Shown in pieces: positions 1 to 4,654 of a stretch of DNA of 6,387 bases; position 1 is the stretch's first letter; each line of letters starts with the position of its first letter. The position numbers were made by a program, and so were the translations under genes. Under the pieces are notes generated by a model. It was not told where the DNA came from. It ran no database searches and saw only the letters and a program-made list of their open reading frames with translations. The DNA comes from Thermoplasmata archaeon (GTDB lineage: Archaea; Thermoplasmatota; Thermoplasmata; Thermoplasmatales; Thermoplasmataceae), in NCBI GenBank assembly GCA_021806355.1, contig JAJZXT010000119.1, forward strand, positions 1-6,387, in the 5' to 3' direction.

Positions 1-1
1 A

Positions 2-205
2 ACCATAACTATCAGGAATGCGGTGTATGACGAACTTCTTATGGTGAAGAAAAAAGGCGAAAGCTTTAGCGAATTGCTGGAAAGGTTGGCGAAGTCGGAA
101 GATAGAAAACAGCTTCTCTTATCTATAAGAGGCAGTGTAACCTTCACAGACAAGAAAAAGATGATGGAAGAGATTGAGGAATCCCGCTGGGAGAAGAGAG
201 CATGA
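2..205 (+). CDS. vapB: VapB-type antitoxin (DUF217-like), 5' end outside the window
   Basis: This is the antitoxin partner of the VapC toxin that follows; it should bind and inhibit the PIN RNase and repress the operon. The frame is open from the left edge and begins TITIRNAVYDELL, a typical DUF217/VapB N-terminal beta strand plus first helix. The next stretch, KKKGESFSELLERL, is also characteristic of the family. The GTG at 23 lies inside this conserved stretch, so the real start is almost certainly a few codons left of the window. The charged C-terminal tail, ending EESRWEKRA, fits a toxin-wrapping segment. The stop overlaps the VapC start as ATGA (202-205), which indicates translational coupling. 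The 67 visible residues are close to full length for the family. The promoter is not in view. Confidence 0.88.
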   Translation, partial: TITIRNAVYDELLMVKKKGESFSELLERLAKSEDRKQLLLSIRGSVTFTDKKKMMEEIEESRWEKRA

Positions 206-579
206 TTCTGCTTGATACAGATATACTGATAGAGATAGTGGATAGGCAATCTGATAAGGGCGTCGGGTATGTGAACAGGATTTTAGAAAGCGGAGAAACC
301 TACTGCACGTCATCTATTAATTTTCATGAATTAATGTATGGAATTAAAAAGTATTCCAAGAATGGAAAAACAATCCATAAGATACCGGTGATATCCTACA
401 CCAAGGAAGATGGGGACCTTTCCTCACGCCTCGAGCTTTTGGCTGAACAAAGTGGTAAATCTGTTCCCAGAATGGATGCGATGATTGCCTCCGTAGCAAT
501 TAACAACGGCTATCGTTTGTACACTCTTGATAACCATTTTAGAATTTTTAAAGATTCAGGTCTAATACTCTTCGAGTAG
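202..579 (+). CDS. vapC: VapC toxin, PIN-domain endoribonuclease
   Basis: A 125-residue PIN-domain protein, the usual length for VapC toxins, which are Mg2+-dependent RNases that cut tRNA, rRNA or mRNA when the antitoxin is lost. The acidic active-site residues expected of PIN domains are visible: D5 in the opening LLDTD strand, E43 in FHELMYG, D92 in RMDAMIA and D110 in LYTLDNHF. The toxin therefore looks catalytically intact. It starts at the ATG inside the ATGA overlap with the upstream VapB, so the two form one operon. The stop at 577-579 lies in the 3' arm region of a small hairpin (TACTC-ttc-GAGTA, 566-578), which is followed directly by the first copy of the dispersed repeat. The cellular RNA target cannot be told from sequence. 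Confidence 0.93.
   Translation: MILLDTDILIEIVDRQSDKGVGYVNRILESGETYCTSSINFHELMYGIKKYSKNGKTIHKIPVISYTKEDGDLSSRLELLAEQSGKSVPRMDAMIASVAINNGYRLYTLDNHFRIFKDSGLILFE
566..578 (+). repeat. Small hairpin at the vapC stop codon
   Basis: TACTC (566-570) and GAGTA (574-578) are perfectly complementary around a 3-nt TTC loop. The hairpin overlaps the end of vapC and lies just before repeat copy A. Repeat copies C and E are also preceded by a short hairpin. No U-tract follows, so it is not a clear terminator. Confidence 0.45.
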
Positions 580-581
580 TT

Positions 582-625
582 ATGGAAAGGGCCGATCGGA
601 ATTAGCTTATTGCTTTAACTAATGT
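582..625 (+). repeat. Dispersed hairpin repeat, copy A
   Basis: First of five related copies. It begins ATGGAAAGGGC and has the core CGGAATTAGC at 597. The hairpin spans 601-623: ATTAG-[C]-TTA pairs with TAA-CTAAT around the 6-nt loop TTGCTT, giving 8 pairs with one bulged C. The A-T and G-C pairs at stem positions 4 and 5 replace the T-G pair of copy C and the T-G and G-T pairs of copy B, so pairing is kept while sequence changes. The copy lies between vapC and the S51 peptidase gene and covers the upstream ATG at 622. Confidence 0.65.
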
Positions 626-636
626 TACAAAAACAA

Positions 637-647
637 ATACATTTAAT
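637..647 (+). promoter_or_regulatory. TATA-like box of the S51 peptidase gene
   Basis: The A/T-rich stretch ATACATTTAAT is centred about 26 bases before the ATG at 670, the archaeal TATA-to-start distance. This implies a leaderless mRNA beginning at or near that ATG. It is the main reason for preferring 670 over the in-frame ATG at 622, which lies upstream of the box. Confidence 0.45.
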
Positions 648-669
648 TCATTACTCACATAACCTATGT

Positions 670-1224
670 ATGGCTCCGCAGCTCATAATCCTGCAGGGAG
701 GGGAGGATGTGAAGAAGAGGACAAATGAATCCCTGATAAAGAAGGTCAGAGAGATTTCTGTTTCCAAAAAAATTATGGTAATACCCTGGTCAACTAATTC
801 CAGGGAACAGGAGTTGGAATACAGGCCAATATTTAACAAGTATTTTTCCGATAACGGGTTTCTCGAAGTGCAGTTCCTGGAGAAAGAAGATGATGAGGGC
901 GAAACAGTAAAGAAATTTGACATGGTTGATGTGGTTTATCTTCCTGGAAGAGATCCGGGTATACTTTATAAAGAGCTCAAGAAACGATCCCTGCAGAATA
1001 TGTTGAAAAATTTTGGTGGCATTATAATTGGAAATTCAGCAGGTGCAATAGTGTTATCCAAAGGTGCCAGGACAGGGGAACAATTCCATCCAGTCTTTGG
1101 ACTGGTTGATTTCTTCATCTCCGTGCATTACAGCATGGTGAGGAGTCCAAATGATGGAAATGACGAAAAGATAAATGTAAACATTCCCGAGGATATGTGG
1201 ATAACAGTAACAGGAAAAAGTTAG
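670..1224 (+). CDS. Peptidase S51-like (peptidase E / class I glutamine amidotransferase-like) protein, C-terminus probably altered
   Basis: A serine-peptidase-like protein of the S51 (PepE/cyanophycinase-like) clan, 184 residues from the preferred start. Visible signatures are the N-terminal strand QLIILQGGED, the segment DVVYLPGRDPGILY, and the nucleophile elbow IIGNSAGAIVL (Ser at residue 123). A likely catalytic His follows in FISVHYS (residue 153). Family members such as peptidase E cleave Asp-X dipeptides; the substrate here is unknown. The frame also reads back to an ATG at 622, but that start lies inside repeat copy A and upstream of the apparent promoter. The C-terminus ends at IPEDMWITVTGKS. 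After the TAG the same frame continues KPIIF before another stop, and the opposing transposase gene ends only 8 bases away. The tail was therefore probably shortened or replaced at a transposon junction. Activity is uncertain. Confidence 0.8.
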   Translation: MAPQLIILQGGEDVKKRTNESLIKKVREISVSKKIMVIPWSTNSREQELEYRPIFNKYFSDNGFLEVQFLEKEDDEGETVKKFDMVDVVYLPGRDPGILYKELKKRSLQNMLKNFGGIIIGNSAGAIVLSKGARTGEQFHPVFGLVDFFISVHYSMVRSPNDGNDEKINVNIPEDMWITVTGKS

Positions 1225-1231
1225 AAACCGA

Positions 1232-2227
1232 TTATATTTTGACTGGATACGAAAATACAAAATGGATACCATTCCTCTTATGCTGTATCTCTATTTGACT
1301 TATATCCCCATTCAGGCGAAGCACTCTTTTTTTTAGCTCATAGCTGTAGAGATACTCTGGTATAATCAGATTAAAAGTTTGTTCCGGTATATCATAAGAA
1401 TTGCCGTGTGGATTGGCGTCCCTGTGAACATCTGCAATTATTCTGGACCCACGCATCAGGTTCAGCAGGACCCAGAGATTGTAAAGAAGAATGGCGAAGT
1501 AAAAGTATAGCAGCCTGGTGCTGTATCTCCTTGAAGTGGTCTTCGCGAGGAATTTCCTGATCATCCGGTAACCGGTTTCGATCCCCCAGCGTTTCTTGAA
1601 GAATCTCAGCACCTCCATCGGCGGGAAAATGGTGTTGGTTGCGAAGATATACAGGATCATTCCTTTCCTGTTTCATCCGTATATTGAAACGATGCGGAAA
1701 GTGGCCTGCTGATTCCTACTCCTGGCGTGTGAGCTTGTCGTGTGTTCCCTGTCCATTTCCTGATCCCTGCAGATGTTCCTGAGCTTGGGAGCATGCATGA
1801 TGAATTCCACCCCCGATGACTGGAGGTATCTGATGGCATCTATTGAGTAGAAACCGCCATCAAGGAGGAGAAGCTTTATCCCTATTCCGGAGGAATGCAC
1901 GATCCCGAGGAGGTTTGAGACCATGTCCACTATGGTGCGATCAAGGATGGGAATGACCGCAATGACAAAGCGTATCCCCTTTATCACTATGCTCGCCGTT
2001 GCATATTCGTATGCATAGTTTGTTCCCCTGCTGTTCTTTGTGCCTATGATACCCTCTGTCCCGAGGTCACCGTAGTACATCTCGTCATGCCAATCCATGG
2101 CAACAATCAGGGGTTTCTTCAGCAGGCCTGTTTCCCTGAGGGTTGATATGAGGTCATGATTGATCTGCAGCAGCAGATCAGGATCCCCGTTCTTCAGGTG
2201 GTTCCGTGCCGTCTGTCCGGAATTTGA
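1232..2227 (-). pseudogene. DDE transposase (IS4/ISH3-like), 5'-truncated with one in-frame TGA
   Basis: On the minus strand a single reading frame runs from 2227 to a TAA at 1232-1234, broken once by TGA at 1673-1675. Joined, it gives about 331 codons. The catalytic residues fit a DDE transposase: Asp in VAMDWHDEMYYGD (codon 45), Asp in LLLDGGFYS (codon 123) and Glu in KKRWGIETGYRM (codon 217), the last resembling the E-helix signature of IS4-type enzymes. The flanking frame agrees on both sides of the TGA, so a CGA-to-TGA transition is the simplest cause. Upstream of 2227 the frame meets a stop. The next bases read YSLK and ALIK in shifted frames, so the N-terminal region is lost or scrambled at repeat copy B. 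Neither half is likely to be active. The base composition is more G+C-rich than its surroundings, suggesting foreign origin. Confidence 0.85.
1232..2227 (-). mobile_element. Insertion-sequence remnant, ends not defined
   Basis: The extent given is only that of the transposase frame. I could not find convincing terminal inverted repeats or a target duplication. The left end abuts the S51 gene at about 1222-1234 and the right end fades into repeat copy B at about 2222-2244. Lack of a leader and of the N-terminal codons shows that the element is incomplete on the right and cannot move by itself. Confidence 0.6.
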
Positions 2228-2250
2228 TTAAGGCTTTAGTGAATACAGTC
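2210..2250 (+). repeat. Dispersed hairpin repeat, copy B, at the transposase break
   Basis: The core CGGAATTTGATTAAGG begins at 2218. The hairpin at 2222-2244 pairs ATTTG-[A]-TTA with TAGTGAAT around the 6-nt loop AGGCTT, giving 8 pairs of which three are G-U, and one bulged A at the same place as the bulged C of copy A. The left part of the repeat overlaps the first readable transposase codons (S-N-S-G-Q-T). The copy therefore marks either the truncation junction or a transposase-derived origin for the whole repeat family. Confidence 0.55.
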
Positions 2251-2324
2251 ACAGGCCTATAGATAACGAATTGTTCTGGACCAAAGTGAAATTTGAACAT
2301 ATGTCTTGTTGAAAACTGTGGATT

Positions 2325-2338
2325 TACAAACAAAAAAG
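2325..2338 (-). terminator. Possible U-tract terminator of the second vapBC operon
   Basis: About 14 bases past the VapC2 stop, the minus strand reads CGCTTTTTTGTTTGT. Runs of T on the coding strand are the usual archaeal termination signal. No stable hairpin accompanies it. This is inference from position and composition only. Confidence 0.4.
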
Positions 2339-2351
2339 CGTACTGTTGAAC

Positions 2352-2792
2352 TCACAGAGTTGTTTCCATACCAAGTTTCCTTGCTGTTGTGTTAAGTTCC
2401 TCGTCCGCAGAGCAGAACACAGCCTTTCCGGCTTCAATGCAGGTTTCAAGTTGAATTGCATCTACAATGTATATGTGTTGTTCAAGAACAGTCTTAACCG
2501 CTTCCCTGATTATATGGCTACTGACAGGATATATTTCAACTGAGGAAGATCTTTCAAGTAAACCCAACTCACTTAACATTGTTTGGAGTCGACTTCTCGC
2601 ATCAATACCCATCCTTCTGGAGTACTTATCGAAAACAACCGCAGCTTCGCCAAGGTTAATCTCAGACAGGCAAATAACTGTCTCTCCCCTATGAGCTTTA
2701 TGGAAATAAGTGTCGGCTATGTTGCTATTTTCTTCTTTAATGTACCTTTTGATGAGTATACTGGTATCAAGATAGACGTGAGACATGTTCAT
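2352..2792 (-). CDS. vapC: VapC toxin 2, PIN-domain endoribonuclease
   Basis: A PIN-domain RNase of 144-146 residues. The readable frame extends up to 2861, but the PIN fold begins at HVYLDTSILIKRYI. The start is therefore one of two ATGs, 2792 (MNMSHVYLDT) or 2786 (MSHVYLDT), both overlapping the end of the upstream antitoxin by 20-26 bases. Counted from the 2786 start, the acidic residues are D7 (YLDTS), E47 (EINLGEAAV), D109 (YIVDAIQLE) and D128 (FCSADEEL), so the active site appears complete. The overlap with the antitoxin gene implies coupled translation. It is clearly different in sequence from the VapC at 202-579, so this is not a duplicated cassette. Its target RNA is unknown. Confidence 0.92.
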   Translation of the reverse strand: MNMSHVYLDTSILIKRYIKEENSNIADTYFHKAHRGETVICLSEINLGEAAVVFDKYSRRMGIDARSRLQTMLSELGLLERSSSVEIYPVSSHIIREAVKTVLEQHIYIVDAIQLETCIEAGKAVFCSADEELNTTARKLGMETTL

Positions 2793-3051
2793 TTCGCATT
2801 TCTCTGATTTCTTTCTCTGAGTATACTCTACCTGTGAGATCGGGCCTGTTTCTTTCCACATCTTCCCCGCTTATGTATCCGCAATCGAGATTAAGTTCCC
2901 TGCACAAATCACCTAGGATCTCCATTGTAGAAAGGGAGCGAAGCGATTTCTCGATGAAGTAGCTGAGAGTCTTTCCCTTTTTCAATAGAGCCAGCTTTGC
3001 GTTGTCCACTACTGGTTTTTCTACCGATACAGTTATCTTGGTCTTAACCAT
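2767..3051 (-). CDS. vapB: VapB-like antitoxin 2, ribbon-helix-helix type
   Basis: A 94-residue antitoxin and DNA-binding repressor for the VapC gene that overlaps its 3' end. The N-terminus, KTKITVSVEKPVVDNAKLALLKKGKTLSYFIEKSLR, is typical of ribbon-helix-helix repressors: a beta strand followed by two helices that form a dimer gripping the operator. The C-terminal half is charged and ends in a Glu/Arg-rich tail (SEKEIREMRNEHVSRLS), as expected for toxin neutralisation. The ATG at 3051 is supported by a TATA-like box about 26 bases upstream with no ribosome-binding site, that is, a leaderless transcript. A perfect 12-bp palindrome sits between that box and the start, a natural autoregulatory site. 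Confidence 0.88.
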   Translation of the reverse strand: MVKTKITVSVEKPVVDNAKLALLKKGKTLSYFIEKSLRSLSTMEILGDLCRELNLDCGYISGEDVERNRPDLTGRVYSEKEIREMRNEHVSRLS

Positions 3052-3055
3052 ATAG

Positions 3056-3067
3056 CCGTATATACGG
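3056..3067. promoter_or_regulatory. Palindromic operator CCGTATATACGG of vapBC 2
   Basis: A perfect 12-bp inverted repeat placed 5 bases upstream of the VapB2 ATG, between the start and the TATA-like box. Ribbon-helix-helix antitoxins repress their own operons from such sites, so VapB2, alone or with VapC2, is the likely ligand. The binding itself is inferred. Confidence 0.6.
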
Positions 3068-3071
3068 TAAA

Positions 3072-3082
3072 ACGTATTAAGT
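3072..3082 (-). promoter_or_regulatory. TATA-like box of vapBC 2
   Basis: On the minus strand the sequence reads AACTTAATACG, centred about 26 bases before the ATG at 3051. The spacing fits a leaderless archaeal promoter. Confidence 0.5.
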
Positions 3083-3120
3083 TTTTCCGCTGGTATGTTT
3101 TTGAGTTAAAAGCGGGTTAC

Positions 3121-3143
3121 TGCTTATTATCTGAAAATAAGTA
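3121..3143 (+). repeat. AT-rich hairpin upstream of repeat copy C
   Basis: CTTATT (3123-3128) and AATAAG (3136-3141) pair around a 7-nt loop, and the stem can extend by a G-U and a U-A pair. It ends 12 bases before the ATGG of repeat copy C. Similar short hairpins precede copies A and E. Confidence 0.4.
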
Positions 3144-3149
3144 TGCTTA

Positions 3150-3195
3150 AAGAATGGGGCAGTCGGAATTTGCTTACGGTTTTAAGCGAATATTC
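3150..3195 (+). repeat. Dispersed hairpin repeat, copy C (best-formed stem)
   Basis: The copy starts AGAATGGGGCAG and has the core CGGAATTTGC at 3164. The hairpin at 3168-3191 pairs ATTTGCTTA with TAAGCGAAT, nine pairs with a single wobble, around the loop CGGTTT. It lies between the promoter of vapBC 2 and the promoter of the zinc-ribbon gene. No gene in either strand explains it. Confidence 0.7.
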
Positions 3196-3243
3196 CATTT
3201 ATATTCTCTTGCAGACAACGTTTTTAGTGCCATAATCCGGTAA

Positions 3244-3254
3244 TCTTTTAAACC
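3244..3254 (+). promoter_or_regulatory. TATA-like box of the zinc-ribbon gene
   Basis: TCTTTTAAACC is centred about 25 bases before the ATG at 3274. No ribosome-binding site is seen between them, which again suggests a leaderless mRNA. Confidence 0.5.
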
Positions 3255-3273
3255 ACCGAATGATGTAAAAACC

Positions 3274-3453
3274 ATGGCACAGGTTAAATGCAGGAAATGC
3301 GGAGAAATATTCAAAAGACCTCGCTGGGGGTTAAAACCTCTGGAATATAAAGCTGGAATTAGGATGCCTGGGGGACTGGTTGGGTTAGGTGCTATTATTG
3401 CATGCCCCAAGTGTAGTTTTGAAGGCCCTATCAAAGAGTATGACTCTATCTGA
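3274..3453 (+). CDS. Small zinc-ribbon protein, 59 residues
   Basis: A short complete ORF with two CXXC pairs: C6 and C9 in VKCRKCGEIF, and C44 and C47 in IIACPKCSFEG. The 34-residue spacer between the knuckles is basic and glycine-rich. This is a standard four-Cys zinc ribbon expected to bind one Zn2+. Such mini-proteins may bind nucleic acid or act as subunits of larger complexes; I do not recognise a specific family and assign no function. Reality is supported by the metal-binding pattern, by a TATA-like box at the correct leaderless distance, and by an ATG with no competing start. It stands alone between vapBC 2 and a decayed relE, in the opposite direction to vapBC 2. Confidence 0.75.
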   Translation: MAQVKCRKCGEIFKRPRWGLKPLEYKAGIRMPGGLVGLGAIIACPKCSFEGPIKEYDSI

Positions 3454-3721
3454 ATGAAGCGGGCTTTGGGATTCTTGGGCATAACGGACGGTAACCATAA
3501 ATAAATTCTTAACAGAGTCAAGCATAACAATACATAGAGCATAGATTTACTGCGCTTTACATGTTAAACAGCTTCTATGAATAATGTCTAATAACTATTG
3601 CAATCGATTGCAATCCATGGTTACTCAGTTCAGGTTGATAATAAGATTAAGGAAAAACCAAAACGTCTCAAAATACACCATAGGGTGTCTTGGAGCGATA
3701 ACCATCTGACTTCAATATTGA
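3454..3721. other. Intergenic stretch with an 18-bp palindrome and possible 5' relics of relE
   Basis: No intact gene is visible. The stretch holds the perfect palindrome at 3597-3614. In the frame that includes 3658, it also holds a segment reading QVDNKIKEKPKRLKIHH, reminiscent of the helical middle of RelE toxins. Short ORFs here, such as 40 codons from 3584, have no recognisable content. Confidence 0.4.
3597..3614. promoter_or_regulatory. Perfect 18-bp palindrome
   Basis: ATTGCAATCGATTGCAAT is its own reverse complement over all 18 bases, with CGAT in the centre. This is longer than expected by chance in a window of this size. It lies upstream of the RelE remnant, so it may be a leftover operator of a lost relBE operon. 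That role is inference. Confidence 0.45.
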
Positions 3722-3832
3722 CTTGGACTGTGGAGTCTGAGGATGAGAGTTTATAGAGCAATTTACGAAATCAAGGACAATGGGTTAATAGTTATTGTAA
3801 TCAAGATTCGGCACAGAAAAAACGTGTATTGA
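3722..3832 (+). pseudogene. relE: RelE/ParE-family toxin remnant (C-terminal part)
   Basis: The frame from 3722 to the TGA at 3830-3832 reads LGLWSLRMRVYRAIYEIKDN and then ends VIVIKIRHRKNVY. This matches the conserved C-terminal half of RelE-type mRNA interferases: the W-x-L-R strand, the YR-x-IYEI strand and the final IRHR-x-x-VY strand with its catalytic-type basic residues. Just upstream are TGA stops at 3707 and 3719 in this frame, while a RelE-like helical segment (KIKEKPKRLK) is readable in another frame around 3640-3670. The gene therefore appears to be frameshifted and 5'-decayed. No antitoxin ORF is recognisable in front. If translated from the ATG at 3743 it would make only a 29-residue fragment. 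Confidence 0.65.
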
Positions 3833-3839
3833 AGTTAGG

Positions 3840-3885
3840 TTCGATGGAACGGCCGGATTTGACTAATGTTTGAAGCAATACTTCT
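3840..3885 (+). repeat. Dispersed hairpin repeat, copy D
   Basis: The copy begins GATGGAACGGC and has the core CGGATTTGAC at 3854. The fold at 3857-3879 is weaker than in the other copies: ATT-[T]-G-[A]-CT pairs with AG-C-AAT around a loop containing ATGTTT. It lies between the relE remnant and the 3' end of the AbiE-like operon. Confidence 0.55.
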
Positions 3886-3907
3886 TAATCTTGGATAAAG
3901 CGCTTCA

Positions 3908-4654
3908 TCAGATGATGGACAAGAGCTTTTTGATGAGTGCTTCAGCTTCCCTATGAGAAACTCGGTTAAATGTTGAATTATCCTCCACTATCCCTTGCTC
4001 CAGGAACATCTTCAAGAAATCAAATTTCGACAAAATGGAAGATAACCAGTCTATTCTTGCAAACTGAAACGCCTCACTTCGAAGTAATGCAATGATATCG
4101 CCGCAGTCTTTGTAGAATTTTTCAGTTAGGTGTTCTATGTCTGATGGAGCTTGAACAACCAAGTCGTGGTGCCTATCCCAGGCCGCTTTCAATTTTAACA
4201 GGAAGAGCAAAGATATCTCAGGTACAACGACTTGAAAGCTGTTGCCGGAAACATAGGAAATGCTCTGAGTTATGGTTTGGTAGTCTATTAGTTTCAAATC
4301 CAGAAGTTCATTTTTACCATGAAAAAGGTCTTGTTTCGGAAGGAAATCAAGATAGATATTGCCAGCCGGTGTACTCTTCAAAGGAATAGTGTTTCCATAG
4401 GAATCTTTTTCCCTGATATAGCCCCTGCAAGAATAAAGGTGTTTCTTCAATAAATCTTTAAAACGGTTCGTTGCAATAAAATCAATATCGAGTGAGTATT
4501 TCCAAGGATAGAATGAATGCACTGCCCATCCCCCAATCAAAATTAGATCACCAGATCTATATTTGTTATTTTCAGTACTCCAGTTGAAAATATATTGAAG
4601 GTCTTCGAAGGAGTACCTTGCAAGATTTAGTTTATCATCATTCTGTTCTGCCAA
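3908..4654 (-). CDS. AbiEii-like nucleotidyltransferase toxin (type IV TA)
   Basis: A 248-residue protein with the pattern of the AbiEii/DUF1814 nucleotidyltransferases, type IV toxins that act as NTP transferases. The core is LILIGGWAVHSFYPWKYSLDIDF: G41-G42 of the glycine motif and D56/D58 of the metal-binding DxD, with a likely third Asp at D103 in NIYLDFLP. The family's second motif is also visible: K153 and K155 in LLKLKAAWDRHHD, D159-R160, then K181-D182 and D185 in YKDCGDI. The active site looks complete. The start is TTG at 4654, chosen because a GGTGA Shine-Dalgarno-like site lies 6 bases upstream, inside the preceding gene. The first 17 bases overlap that gene's end, so the two are translationally coupled. 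The target, possibly tRNA as in related enzymes, is not determined. Confidence 0.82.
   Translation of the reverse strand: MAEQNDDKLNLARYSFEDLQYIFNWSTENNKYRSGDLILIGGWAVHSFYPWKYSLDIDFIATNRFKDLLKKHLYSCRGYIREKDSYGNTIPLKSTPAGNIYLDFLPKQDLFHGKNELLDLKLIDYQTITQSISYVSGNSFQVVVPEISLLFLLKLKAAWDRHHDLVVQAPSDIEHLTEKFYKDCGDIIALLRSEAFQFARIDWLSSILSKFDFLKMFLEQGIVEDNSTFNRVSHREAEALIKKLLSII

Noticed and set aside
622..669. Upstream ATG at 622 as the start of the S51 gene
   Set aside because: It lies inside repeat copy A and before the TATA-like box, and the added 16 residues do not resemble the family N-terminus.
1054..1272. 72-codon minus-strand ORF spanning the S51 gene end and IS junction
   Set aside because: It is antisense to the conserved S51 coding region and has no recognisable motif.
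1673..1675. TGA in the transposase as a recoded (Trp or selenocysteine) codon
   Set aside because: All other genes use TGG for Trp and several end in TGA; no SECIS-like structure was evident. A nonsense mutation is simpler.
1392..1839. Two other minus-strand ORFs within the transposase region (1392-1676 and 1657-1839)
   Set aside because: They are alternative-frame shadows; the DDE motifs and conserved helices read through in the single frame 2227-1232.
3174..3542. 122-codon minus-strand ORF opposite the zinc-ribbon gene
   Set aside because: No recognisable domain, it runs through repeat copy C and antisense to a gene with clear CXXC motifs and its own TATA box.
4144..4389. 81-codon plus-strand ORF inside the AbiEii-like gene
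   Set aside because: Antisense shadow of a gene with complete nucleotidyltransferase motifs; no start signals or family likeness.
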